Assembly: GCF_000247815.1 (NCBI RefSeq)
Contig: NC_021672.1
Span: 71,527,437-71,591,436, forward strand
Direction: 5' to 3'
From: Ficedula albicollis
Taxonomy: Eukaryota > Chordata > Aves > Passeriformes > Muscicapidae
Length of the DNA: 64,000 nucleotides
Position 1 is the stretch's first letter. Each line of letters begins with the position of its first letter. The position numbers and the translations under genes are program-made. Positions 40,374 to 52,626 of this stretch are shown piece after piece. The notes under the pieces were generated by a model. The model was not told the DNA's origin and did not search any database. It saw only the letters and a program-made list of their open reading frames with translations.

Positions 40374-40612
40374 AGCTAAGCTGCAATCGGGATAATTCAT
40401 TAATGAAATCATCTTCCAGTAATAGCTGTTTGGATTGAATCAGCTGCATCTCAGTGATCGGGATAATTCATTAATGAAATCATCTTCCAATAATAGTTGT
40501 TTGGATTGAATCAGCTGCATCTCAGTGCCAGCTAAGCTGCAATCGGGATAATTCATTAATGAAATCATCTTCCAGTAATAGCTGTTTGGATTGAATCAGC
40601 TGCATCTCAGTG
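40374..40612. repeat. Triplication of a 71-bp core
   Basis: The core starting atcgggataattc occurs at 40386, 40457 and 40542. Copies 1 and 3 are both preceded by the 12-bp leader agctaagctgca; copy 2 is not. Copies 1 and 3 look identical, while the middle copy has two transitions (ccaataatagttg against ccagtaatagctg). The order is leader-core-core-leader-core. Confidence 0.95.
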
Positions 40613-42264
40613 ATCTTCCTTCTGTCTGCCTTTTGTTGGGAGTGTGACTCAAGTGATGCTCCGAGGGCGTCGCTAGCCAAACCTGCAGTTTCTGCTGCTG
40701 GTGGTGGCCATGCCAAATGTCAGCCCCACCAAGAGAGATCAGGGCAGCCAGGAGCCCAACCCTTCTCCTGACACATGCCCTTTGCTTCCCTGCCTTGTCT
40801 CTGCAACCCTGGGCACCAAAATGGCAAAGCAGCTCCGAAGCCAGGCGGCCAAGGAATGGGTTAAAATGCTGAACTGAGAGTGGCGATGTGTGTAATGCCT
40901 GCACAGCCACCCACGGCCTGAGCCCGAAGGGAAAGCCTCAGATCTCCTTATATGGGATCTTTTTTTGCAGAAAGAGCTCAGGATTTGGCTGTGCCTGTGT
41001 TCAGTCTCTGTGTGAGCACATCTCGGTGCCACTACTGCTGTCAGTAGCACAGTGCACTCACAAAGAAACCTGGTGGCTGTGATCTCCAATTTTGCAGCCT
41101 TCTTTTGAGACCTACAGACCCTCTTTGGATATTGTGCTATCACAGATTTCCAGCTCTCCTGTCCAAAATGTTTCTTGTATTCTTCCCTGATTTTTTTTTT
41201 CTCTTACTGCTTTCCAGGCATGGGCACGTTTGTGCACAATACCCACACATGCACTCAACCCAGTACAGCTGGCCTGCACATGAGCACAAGGGTGTCTGAA
41301 AGTGCAGGGGGGCTTGGGAGGATTATTTACATTTCCTTTTAAGGGGATCTCAGCAAGTGTAGTTTTCTGGTGATTCATGTTTTGGCCTAGGCTGGACTCT
41401 TTTTCAGCTTTTTCATTAAGAAGGCTGTTGTGTTTAGTGATACTTTGCATTTCTGCCCTGCTGGCTGCCTCGAGCTGTGCAGTGCTGCACTAGTGGGGAG
41501 GAGAGAAGGAAAAGCTAGTCACTGTCCCAGGTATCCACGTGCAGCACCAACCCAGCATTCTTTCCTAAATTTCCTAAATGAGATTGCAGTTGGATCCTGC
41601 CTGCCCTGCCCTCCGTTTCCTTACGATCCTCTAGTGAATTCTCTCTGCCTTAAGCTGAGAATAGCCACAATCCATTCATGGACCATTCAGTCTCTCAGCA
41701 GAGGTTTAAGCACTGCGTGAGAGCTTCAGGCCAAGTGATCCAGTGGGATGCAGCTGCTGCCCTCCAGTTGCATCAGTGAGCAGTAACTCACAGCTTTCCT
41801 TTCCCACTGCTGATGCGATTGCTTCATCCCTTTACAAGGACTTGAAGTAATTTCTGAGGGATTGGACTCTTCTCATCAGGCTGTCTGTGACCCCTGACAA
41901 AACTAATACTGAAAACCCAGACTTGATTAATCATTAGGCTTTTAAAGAAGATTTCCAAGCCTGGCTGCCTGGATTATCTGCACCCATTGGTTGGTGTTCA
42001 GCTATATAAACAAACAAGCATTGCTGTTTCTTCTCTATAAGACTAAAGTTTAGGAAGGGCTTTTTTAGTTGCATTGAGTCTGTTCTCAGAACTACAGAGT
42101 AATTACCTCATTTAAGGTCAGAAAACTCTCTCTTCAGTTCCCCAGTAGCTATAAAAATCACCCAAATATTTCAATGCCTGAATGAGGACATGACTTGTAG
42201 ATTCAAACTTGGCCATGTGTAACAGGTGCAATTCTTTTACTTTTGACCCTTCAGGCTGTAAGTG
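40613..42264. other. Unique non-coding sequence
   Basis: No gene recognised. Overlapping open frames of 104-134 codons on the minus strand (40596-41450) have no domain and overlap plus-strand frames. Confidence 0.5.
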
Positions 42265-42322
42265 CCATTCTTTAGAAAGATCACTGTGGGTCCCATCCAA
42301 CCTAGAATATTCTGTGATCCGT
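42265..42322 (+). mobile_element. CR1 LINE 3' terminus, short fragment
   Basis: ggtcccatccaacctagaa followed by tattctgtgatcc is a degenerate form of the last part of a CR1 3' UTR in plus orientation. Nothing upstream is recognisably CR1, so it is a very short 5'-truncated or decayed copy. Confidence 0.55.
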
Positions 42323-42528
42323 GAAAAGTGCTGTTAGTAGCTTTAATATAAACCTGTTTATGCTTCTGTTGTCACATTCTGTTAATACAGATAAATGTGT
42401 CCATTCCAGCATGTGACTGGTTTGAGCTGATCACCTTTCATTTTCTGTGATTGCTGGCAGACTTCTTGGTACCTCTTAGATTTGATTAAATTTAAATTAG
42501 CTGAAAAAGCACATTTTTTTAGAGGGAA

Positions 42529-42606
42529 TGAGCTTTCAGTTATGACACAAGCAGGTACATGTGCCACTGAGCTTTCAGTTATGACACAAGCAGGTACATG
42601 TCCCAT
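42529..42606. repeat. Tandem duplication, 39-bp unit, two copies
   Basis: The unit starting tgagctttcagtt at 42529 recurs at 42568, with one substitution near the end (gtgccac against gtcccat). The unit is a multiple of three, so a chance open frame passes through both copies. Confidence 0.93.
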
Positions 42607-42639
42607 TTGTTTTAGCAGGGAATCCAGAGTGCCCATCTT

Positions 42640-42760
42640 CAAGACACCCCTGGAATCAATTCTTGGCTCCACCACTGCCTAGTTCTGGACTCTGAGGAAG
42701 TCATTTAAACCACCATTCCTTGAGTGTGTTTTTGTATCTGATTCCCTGTGCTTTATATCC
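42640..42760 (+). mobile_element. MIR-type SINE fragment
   Basis: cttggctccaccactgccta, then gaggaagtcatttaaacc, then tttttgtatctg follow the spacing of a MIR 5' part and core (variable gap, aagtcacttaacc, catctg). It is strongly diverged and lacks a clear tail. Confidence 0.55.
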
Positions 42761-43852
42761 TCCAGATAGAAAAGAGATATGTCTGTTGAGCTCTCCTTCT
42801 TTGTCTCTTTGCCAAGGCCTGCATATTTATCTTTTCCTTAGTCCTTCCTTTTAAAGGGGTTACACCCAGTTTAGATGCAGTGATGTCAAACAGTATTTAG
42901 TAAGTAATGTGTAATACTTGTGTAATTTGTGGGACCTCTTGAGCAAGAGAAGACAAATTGGCTTTTTCTATCTCTGTGAGCTAGAAAGTCTTATGCTAAT
43001 GGCTTGTTTCAAAAGTGATATTCAGAGAAGTCAGAGTAAGGAAAAAACTTACTAAATCATAAAACTTCTCTGGCTCCTAATATGGAATATTTTCCTTATA
43101 GAGCACTTTCAATTATTTGTCCAAAATCTTTCTAAATACCCTTAACACTGGATCTTTTGAACTTGTTGTTGGAAGACTGCTTGATATCATGCTAGAACTA
43201 CTTGTAAAGACAAATTGATGTTTCAATGAAAGTTTATCTTTTCATAATTTAATGTCATTACTCATAGATTTACTACTTCTTGCACAACCCAAAATTCCTC
43301 TCCTTTCGTGGTGTTTATAACCTTCAAGTATTTGTCATTTCTGGTTGTATTCTTTTTCTTTGTTGTCTTTGAGCCAAGGTCTGCATATTTCATTTTCTTA
43401 ACATCTTCTTTTAAATCAGCCCCTGGATGTTCTTGTTTCTCCTCTGCTACTGCTTTAGCACCATTTTTGTTTAAGTTAATGAGATGTCTAAAATTGAATG
43501 AAATATCCCTGAAGGTTCTAGAAAGAGGGACAGGGTCTTGCAAAAACATTTTAATTCATGGGACTGTGAGGAGGTCAAAAGATCCCTGAATCAATGTGGG
43601 AATTCCCAGATATTTATTAGAGGATTTCCCATGTAAATAGAATATGTTGTAAAACAGAATTTTTTCTCTGTTTCTGGGCAGCCAGTACTCACAGCTTGCA
43701 AAGGCTTCTAATGTACCTGTGCAAATAAATTGTGCTTGCAGAGCAAATCTGGTGGGTTGAATTTAGTGGGGAGGCCTGTCTGAACTCTGCTACTTGCTGT
43801 GTGAACACAGTCAGGCTTGCTGTCCTTATGTGCCTGCAGCTTCCAGTTTCTG
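42761..43852. other. Unique non-coding sequence
   Basis: No gene or repeat family recognised. Confidence 0.55.
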
Positions 43853-44242
<390 letters not shown>

Positions 44243-44399
44243 TTATAGCCATGTCATTCTTTGTTAATAGACCCTTCATTTTTTTCTGGAGCAGGGATGA
44301 AGATGTTAGCTAAAAAGTGGACTGACATACTTTCATATAATATCCCAGTAAGCTAAGTGTGCAAACTTGATGTAGAGCCAAAAACCAGATTTTGTTTAC

Positions 44400-44700
44400 T
44401 GTCATTCAGCCTGCTTTGGCTTTGGTTGATTTTGCTCCCATCCAGGAGATCCAAGCAAATTAATTCAGTGAGTAACGTTTCCTGAGATGCTTTGTCAAAT
44501 GCTTGTGCTGCAGATACATCATGTATACTATATCCCCTACAGCCACAAATTTTAAAATTCTGTAAAAGATACTCAGCTTTTTCTGGCAGTCTCTATTCTT
44601 TAGAAACTAGTGCAGCTGAAAATTTTGTTCCATCATTCTGTGGATTGGAGCTGGCTGACTATGGCCTGCAAACCCTGGCTTTGTGCTTTGTGTGGTCTGC
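44400..44700 (-). mobile_element. Ancient CR1/L3-type LINE fragment
   Basis: gctttgtcaaatgcttgtgc, atatcccctacagccacaaa and the following block match, in reverse, the reverse transcriptase region of an old CR1/L3-like LINE, the same region represented near 20.6 kb. It is a short, heavily mutated remnant. Confidence 0.65.
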
Positions 44701-46576
44701 AGAGAATTGCCTGGTCACAAAGTGCAGTCTCTTCCCTTGGACACTAAATTTCATTAGAGGCACTTAGAGTACATTAAACACATTTCTTAATACTGGTCAC
44801 ATGTGCAAGCTGCTCTTCTGTTTGCTACAGGACTGTGATCACAAATAAAAGGAAAGTAATGTATATAATAGAATGGAGAAAGGGTGTTGTGTCTTAATTA
44901 GCTGCATTAAGCAGTTGACCTCCCTCCAGAACAGAATATACTCTCTGGCAAGAAAGCTCAGCATCTCTTTGCCCTTTGAAGATGTGCACAGGGAGCTACA
45001 AAGGATCTCCACACCTTTTATACCCTCTGCTTTTGCTGGGAATCACTGCACTTCTCTTCATGCATAAAGGAACTTCTCCATCTGTGCTTTGCCAGCCTTA
45101 CAAATTCTTCTTTGGGTACTGGAGAGCAGAGAAAATTGAAGCACAGACCACTGTGGGGTTGATCTGGAGTCCCCTCCCTCCTTGGGCTCTCCTTGCAGCA
45201 CATCTCCTGGTGAGATGCCATCCTTGTCCTGGTGTTTGGTGCTTCCTCTTCCATTTTAGGTTTCCTGCTTTGATCTGTTCCAGTTTGTTGCCAAACAGAA
45301 CAAACCAGAGCAATCGTCAGTGCAGCTTCCCAGCTTGTGCTTTGTAGGTGTTTAAGTGAATTTGCACCTAAAGGGTCTCAGGCAATTTTTTTTGTGTTTT
45401 CCTGCCCTGTTGAGCCTCCTGTATCATTTGTCCATGTCCTGTGCCATGGTTCCCTTCCTGCCACCTTTCTGCACCTTTGTCTCTAATGTCTGTAGCTTTG
45501 CATCCCTGCTTTCACTTTGTCTGTGCCAGAGCTCCAGGGTTTCACCTCTTTTCTGGGGGGCCCACAGCTCATCTTTGCCTTTTTCAAATTCTTGTGCCCT
45601 CCATTCATCATGGAGAGAATATTTTATCCTCCCAAATACTTACTTGCCTTGTACCACTTTCCTCTTTCCTTTTCTATCAGAAGCTAAAGTGAAGCCTTGC
45701 AAAGAATCAGTGCTATGATCCCTGGATTTGTCATTTTAGATACTGGAAGTTTTACTTTCTCATAATTTTCCACATAGCCTATTCTTTTAGAATGTGTTCA
45801 AACCTTTGTCATCTTGACCAAAATTGCTCTTTGGATTCTCATATTGCAAAATATAAATATACTTAATTTTCTTCCCTCCTCTAATATTCATACTTACATT
45901 TAATGTTCTATTCTATTTCCCCCAAGTGAGAACTTTTTGCAAGGTCTATCTCCTGCAGATAAGTAAAATAAGATTTGTTTTACTTTGTAATCTTTAATTT
46001 TCTTCATTAAATATAACCACAAAACTGTGAGTGAAGCTTACTGTTGACATTAGCTCTTTAAATCTCTGTTTAGGACAAATATTGACCTAGGAAATCTCGT
46101 AAAAATGAATTGGATAAGCAAAATGAAATCTTATATCATGATGATAAATTTTGGGACAAAGAGAAATCTTTCTTAGCATATCTTTGTGTTCCATTACTAC
46201 AAGTACTGCACAAATTCTTTCACAAGTGAAGGTAGATAAGAGAGCCACATAAAGAATATCTTTAGATGGCTCTGACCCAGTTAGCTCTCCTCAGCCAGGA
46301 ACTAGAATGCCTTTGTCTTTATTTTTTGCTGGCCTATGTTTTTCTGAGTAGATTTTTCACCTGCTGATATCTCTAATTTTATATTATTGTTCCTATTACT
46401 GCAATCCTAAGAGATTTATCTAGTGCATATTAGTGTTCTCTGCTGTTGAACTTTTAAACCCTGCTGAATTCCCACTGATGGAAAGAGCCCCTGCTCCCCT
46501 GGGTTTCATTTGGCTGACATCTGCCCCACTTGCTTAAGCCCCAGGACAGAAGGAAATTGTCCTCACTGCTGTTTGT
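44701..46576. other. Unique non-coding sequence
   Basis: No gene recognised. Overlapping open frames of up to 123 codons at 44976-45720 have no domain. The pyrimidine-rich stretch 45340-45720 may be a decayed repeat that I cannot identify. Confidence 0.45.
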
Positions 46577-46715
46577 GCACTGATAAGTGAATTTTCCTAT
46601 TTGTTTGATTGTACCCCCTTTCCCCACTCTCCCCACGGCACTGATAAGTGAATTTTCCTATTTGTTTGACTGTACCCCCTTTCCCCTCTCTCCCCATATT
46701 CCCCACTCTCCCCAC
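46577..46715. repeat. Tandem duplication, 61-bp unit
   Basis: The unit starting gcactgataagtg at 46577 recurs at 46638. It ends in a C-rich part (ccccactctcccca), and that part is again locally repeated after the second copy, so the right end is itself compound. Confidence 0.93.
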
Positions 46716-47576
46716 GTTTCACTGTTCCACACACATATTTCACTGAGCTGTGACTTGCACAGCCAATGCTGTAGGGAGATCCTGGGTAGCTCTTCCAGCT
46801 GGCTGAAGGCACAGAAGGATATTGCAGTGAGGGTGTGTGATGATGTGGGAAGGACAGAGGGAGCTAAGAAGAAGCAGATCAAAAGGATGATCTCAAAGCA
46901 AAAGGAATTTGGTTTTGTTCCTGTGCTACCTCACAGGGTGCTTGTGCCCCTGTTCCATCATGTCAGTCAGGATTTGGGGAAGAGCTGCTTTCCAAAGTGC
47001 TCCTAACTCTGATGGAGCAGCTCTGGGTCTCCTAAAGGCTGATCTGGAACCTTCCACTGCCAGACACGGCCAAGCTGTCTCAGGTGAATCATGAACGAGG
47101 TCACACTCTGGCTTTGGGTCAGGCAAACAGGGGTTAAACACCTTGGCCCGTGAGATGTCCTAGGCTTGTTTGAACAGTACTGAGAAGATTCCCCCTGTAA
47201 CCAAGACTGGCTGCATTCACCCAGCCACCCTGGGACAGCAAAAGGAGAACAGTGTGCCAGGGTGCTCTGCCAGTGCAGCTGCTGGGCTCTGCTGGCTCTT
47301 GGTGTGACTTCTGCCTTGGAGCTTGCCCAGGATTAAATTGCTGGCTCTCATTGCATCAGCAGCGAGCCAGAGGAAAGTCCAGGTTGTCTCTGCTTTGTGC
47401 TGCTCTGTTTAGATCACCTGAGCTCCTTCCCTCCAGGCTCTACCTTTTTAGTCTAAAGTTAGAGAGTTTGCACGTTGCATTTTGCTGTCCTTGCGCTCTA
47501 CTTTGTCCTTCCTCCTGCTGAAGGTTGGTGAAGGTTGGAGAGGAGCATGCCATCCTCCATGTGGGTCACTTCATGA
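46716..47576. other. Unique non-coding sequence
   Basis: No gene or repeat family recognised. Confidence 0.5.
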
Positions 47577-48525
47577 CCTGGGTATTAGAGATAATCTGTT
47601 AGGAAACGTTGGTGCAAGTGTGTGTGCGTTTGGGATTATAGAGAGAACGCCTGGGTATTAGAGATAATCTGTTAGGAAACGGTGCAAGTGTGTGTGCGTT
47701 TGGGATTTTAGAGAGAACAGACATAATTGTAGCCAGGCCACCCTGGGGAGGGAGCTCATCAGCTCTGAAAGCCCCAGGGGCTCCACATCCCCCAACACAC
47801 AATTTTTGCCAGTGGGGAGGGCCCCCAAAGCACCTCCTGAAGCTGGTGAGACAGTTCATGTGGATGTCTACTTGATCTACTTGTCTGAGTGTCCAGAGCA
47901 GTCCATCTTTGAGAGGCTAAACGCAAATGAAATAACTTTTGAGCTTTACCCCTTTTTAATCTCCTTCCAATCCAGGGGCAGCAGTTTCCAAATCGGACAT
48001 AATTGTAGCCAGGCCACCCTGGGGAGGGAGCTCATCAGCTCTGAAAGCCCCAGGGGCTCCACATCCCCCAACACACAATTTTTGCCAGTGGGGAGGGCCC
48101 CCAAAGCACCTCCTGAAGCTGGTGAGACAGTTCATGTGGATGTCTACTTGATCTACTTGTCTGAGTGTCCAGAGCAGTCCATCTTTGAGAGGCTAAACGC
48201 AAATGAAATAACTTTATGAGTGTCCAGAGCAGTCCATCTTTGAGAGGCCAAAGGCAAATTAAATAACTGAGCTTTACCCCTTTTTAATCTCCTTCCAATC
48301 CAGGGGCAGCAGTTTCCAAATCACAGTGGCTAGTTGTATGACGTTCTCCAATTCCAGAATCTGAAGGTTCTAAATTTAATGGATTTACTACAAATTTATG
48401 ACTCACAGCTGCATCTTTTATGGCACAGTGGCTAGTTGTATGACGTTCTCCAATTACAGAATCTTAAGGTTCTAAATTTAATGGATTTACTACAAAGTTA
48501 TGACTCACAGCTGCATCTTTTATGA
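47577..48525. repeat. Contiguous chain of tandem duplications (73, 276, 55 and 102 bp)
   Basis: Four duplications abut without unique sequence between them. A 73-bp unit starts cctgggtatt at 47577 and 47650. A 276-bp unit starts acataattgtag at 47721 and 47997. Inside the second copy of that unit, a 55-bp part starting tgagtgtccag at 48162 is repeated at 48217. A 102-bp unit starts cacagtggctag at 48322 and 48424. Copies differ by a few substitutions and small indels. The 276-bp unit is a multiple of three, so a 175-codon frame stays open across both copies; it has no known domain. Confidence 0.95.
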
Positions 48526-51500
48526 TCTGATGTCCTTTTTGTACAACCTGTGAGGTGCATGTACCTGAGGCTGATTAAAATGTCGAAATGCTCCTGCTGC
48601 CCACCTCAGAGAATGTCACTTGTCTTCTCCAGACCCGGATTCCTGCAGCCTTTGAAGAGCAGGCTTCAGAAGGAAAAGGTCAATGTACTTATCTGCAAAC
48701 TACTGTTTTCATCTGTACAGGAAAAAAATTGTATATTAACACAATTTGTACATCATCTGCAGCTTCATGTGTTTTCCACTTAGAATAACCCAAAATCCCA
48801 AGTTCTAAGCATGCATTAGTGAAGAGAAACATTTTCTAGGGTAACTATTACTCCAGACTGCACAACAAGCCTTGACCCTGAGGACTCTTGTTCTCTTGGG
48901 AACGGGAGGGAGCAGGGAAGTGCACTGGGCAGAATCCCAGTCCTCAGGGCATTGCTTAATGCACCTCCATCCTCATGTTCACTCCAGCTATAAACAAACC
49001 AGCGAGCTCTGAGTGTGCTTTGCACTGTTTGGGCCTAAATGCATTTCCTGGCTGTGCAGTCCTTCCCTGGGGAGGAAATCAGGGGTCATGGGGGAACCAG
49101 AAGGCTGAGATATGATGCACTGCAGTTTGGTTAGAGCCCAGTGATCAAGCCTTGTGTGCTGGCTCCAGGCTGCTCTTCCATCCTGCCCTCATTTCCAGCA
49201 GCAAAACCCACTTGTGTTGGTTTCAGTCTCGCTTATCCTGTTGCTGATTTCCTCCTTATCCAGCTGATAAACCTGGAGCAAAGATGCAATCCACAGCTAG
49301 GGCAGCACAGAGATCTTCCCTGGGGATGTGTAATTGTGTAATTTGAAGCAAGGTGACTTTATCTGAGCCTAGTTCACTTTTCAATCTCACCTCTGTTTTG
49401 CATACTCTGGGAATTGATCTGTACTCCCTTTCCCGCCCTGGTTTGAAACTTCTCTGATCCTATTTCAGTAGGTTTTTTTCCAAAGCTCTGAATAAAAAAG
49501 GGTTGATTTCTTAGTGCAGAAAAATGCAATACTTTTGCAGCATATTATCAAAAGAGAACTCCTTGGGTTTGTAAGCTGATGTGGAGAAAGGAAATAGACT
49601 AAAACTAGTACTATTTAATAAATAAAATAGTGGCTGAAGTATTAGGAAACGTTCTAATTGTGAAGCTGCCTGACTTGGAGAAGAGGGTTGGAAATCAAAG
49701 AGTGTAAACTCCATCTGTAAAATATGAGCATAATGAAAGTATTGCAGGGGAGAATATGCTGTAGAGCCCAGCCCTGTTTCTTCAACTGCACTGTTACAAT
49801 TATTCTCATTTTCCTGTCTGGGCTATTGGTAGCTTTGCCTCTGCCATAATAAGATGTGTCTCTGTGTGGTATTAACCATCAAATGAGAAAATGGGAGTTC
49901 CTTCAAGGCCAGGGGTGAAAAAATGAGTAAATCTCTTCTTTGTTTCTCTGATCATCTCTGAAGGCATTTTACCTCCCCTTGCTCTGCCTTGTTCTACTCT
50001 ACACTTTGTCAACAATAGAAAAGCAAACTAAGTTTTATATATAGCATTTGTGGGGCCTCTGTGCTCAGCAGCACATTCTCTTGTGGGTTTGGGGCTGGAA
50101 AACAATTGTTAATAGGGTATTGTGGCATTTTTTTCTATCCTTGTCAGCCAGTTACTATCTGCAAAAAATCAAATTTAAGTGAACTCTGTAGATCTTGGGT
50201 CATAATGACTGTAATGCCTAGGCTGTAACGTGAGGCACACTGTACCTAAATTGATTAGACACACTAAAAAATTGTCCTAATGAAGGTGGGGCTTTATAAA
50301 TTTACATCATGAGACCTAAGACTCTGCTGAGAGTTTACAGCATTTTCTCTGGCTCCAAAGTGATCTTTTTAAAGGATACAGGTAGCATTGCTGACTTAAA
50401 ATGCAACGAGCCTGCATCAGGGGCTCTGCACAAGACAAGTGACATTATTTGATTCCAAGGAATCTGAAATTTTGGAGGATTTTGCTCCAGCTGTAAGCTT
50501 GCAGCAGTTGTCTGTGTCTCTGCAATCTGGCCAGCCCTGGAGGGAACACAACTCCAAATTATTGGATATACACATGTGTTTTGCATACTTGGCACTGTGC
50601 TGTAGATCTATGACCTCAAGGTGTTTGAAAAAGTATTAGTCTTTCATATAAATTAATCAGTTCAGCTGTGTCATATGACTTTGGGAAGAACAATTATTGA
50701 TAATTAGAAATGAGATTATGAAAATTACATAAACTAGATTTTTAAAGTGCTTAGGCAATAAAATGTTAATATAGGCAAGATATTAATTAACAATGCAATG
50801 CTGGACTGGGCTCTGCTCTCAATTCATAATTCCACTCTAGTTTTTTTTTTTTTTAAATCATACTTGTAGGAAAATGGTGTGAGAGCAGGGAGGCTTAAGG
50901 GCTCGTACATCCAATTCCACTGCACACATAACAAAGTGTGAAGCTGTGAATTGCAGTGATAGGAATACCTGAGAGCAGCTTTCCTCTCACATGACACCAA
51001 GGCACTTGAAATTCCCCGGAATGCTCTGACAGAGGCCTCAGGGCTAAGGCAGGAGGAAGCTGGTGGCAGGTTATATTTAGCCCAGGTCCTTGACTCCAGG
51101 ACTCCCTGCCCTGCTGGACCCATCTCCAAGGACCTTCAGTTCACATTGTAGGATGAGTTTAATTTTTGGGACCTCTGTGAATAGGAATTGGGTGTGGATG
51201 GATTCTGGGTCTGCTTAGTCTAATCTACACATCTTGCTAAACCTCACGATTTTACCTTGAGTCTCACAGTAGCTGATTGTTTTGTGGCAGCCCAGTCCTC
51301 TGCAGTTATATTGCTTTCAGCTTTAGTTTTTAAAATGTTAGCATTCTAGCCTGCATAGTTTTTGTAGTTTGAAAACGTGTAGTAAAGCCTCAGAAATTAT
51401 AAATCAAAGAAAAACATCTATAAACACAGTTCTGCTGTACTTATTAGGCCCTTTTAAGGCAAATTCAGGATTTGTGTATATAAGTGCTGTTTGTTATAGT

Positions 51501-52012
51501 ATGTCCTGGTTTGAAACAGATTCAGAGTTCTCAGGAAAAAAAGTTATTTGAAAAGAGCACCCAGCAGTATACAATAAAGTGCAAAAATGGAGTGTGGAAG
51601 AGCTGATTTATGATTTACCCTAAAATTTGCTTGAAAAGGAACAAAAACAGGGGACATGTTACAAGGCAGGTTGGTTTGTTTATTTTTCTTATCCATTAAT
51701 CATGCTGCTGGATTCAGTGCTGCTGAGAGCTGTAGGAGCTGTGCTGGGTTGGGCTTTTTTTATATAAAGTCAGCCTTTGGGAGGGAACTGAAGTGTAGAT
51801 ATCCTACGGGCATCTCTCCTTTCTAGAGGCTGTCACATAAAGCAGACTGGCAGGGACTTGTTGTTTCTCTCACCCTGAGACAGTGCACTGCACTGCTCCT
51901 CATTTGGCATTACCAAAGACTAAAAACTCTTCTCATTTGTCCCAAAAATTGCCAAATGGAGGTCTTAAAACCATGCTCAGCTAAGCTGGAATGGCTGAGT
52001 AATGTTTCTCAA
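48526..52012. other. Unique non-coding sequence
   Basis: No gene recognised. Short open frames only. A TATA-like motif near 51760 lacks downstream support. Confidence 0.5.
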
Positions 52013-52626
52013 TGTTTTGGTTTCAGTTCGAATCCGGGCAGAATTATTCATTAATGTAGTAGTTTAGGTTTGCTAATTTCAATATAGTTGTTTTTTGATG
52101 TGAGATGGAATTCGGAGCAAAAGTAAGGTAGACTTAAATTCAGTTCGAATCCGGGCAGAATTATTCATTAATGTAGTAGTTTAGATTTGCTAATTTCAAT
52201 ATAGTTGTTTTTTGATGTGAGATGGAATTAGGAGCAAAAGTAAGGTAGACTTAAAGGGTGTAAAGACAAGCTTTATTAACAATATAAAGAAATAATAAAT
52301 TTAGACTAAAACCTTCAGGCTACCCCCAGGCAGAGAGCAGCTCCAGGGATGAATTTGGGCTCTCCAACAGCTTCTGCATGCAGACCACAAGGACCATGGG
52401 TGGCCCACTGAGATGCTTCCTTTTGCCTGCACCTTTACAGGGAGAGGGAGAATTGGAAGCTGTTTGTGCTGGCTTTGATGGCAGACAGGTGAATTGGGTA
52501 TAGTCAAAGCCTCCAAAATGCAGCAGCTCCTGCTATCCATAACTGCTCTCCTTTCTTGACTGCTCTTTCTGCATCCTAATAAGTAAATCCAGATTGGTTA
52601 TACTAATAAAAGCCCAAAAGCCTACA
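52013..52626 (-). mobile_element. Probable solo LTR of an endogenous retrovirus
   Basis: Read on the minus strand, about 350 bp of unique sequence leads to a poly-A signal in the context gttaataaagcttgtc, followed after a short gap by a U5-like segment ending near ggattcgaactga. Candidate ends are TGTAGG and AAAACA, which satisfy TG...CA. No target-site duplication was found and no internal viral sequence flanks it, so only a decayed solo LTR is proposed. The U5-like segment is present twice (52022-52255). Confidence 0.45.
52022..52255. repeat. Tandem duplication, 117-bp unit, two copies
   Basis: The unit starting ttcagttcgaatcc at 52022 recurs at 52139. Only two substitutions were seen (aggtttgc against agatttgc, attcgg against attagg). 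gttcgaatcc also matches the tRNA T-arm/B-box consensus, but no tRNA body surrounds it. Confidence 0.95.

Noticed and set aside
49670..49760. Possible third MIR fragment (ccatctgtaaaatatgag)
   Set aside because: Only one short block resembles MIR, and the upstream core is not convincing.
52022..52036. tRNA gene suggested by gttcgaatcc
   Set aside because: Only the T-arm-like motif is present. No acceptor, D-arm or anticodon arm surrounds it, and the LTR-end reading explains it better.
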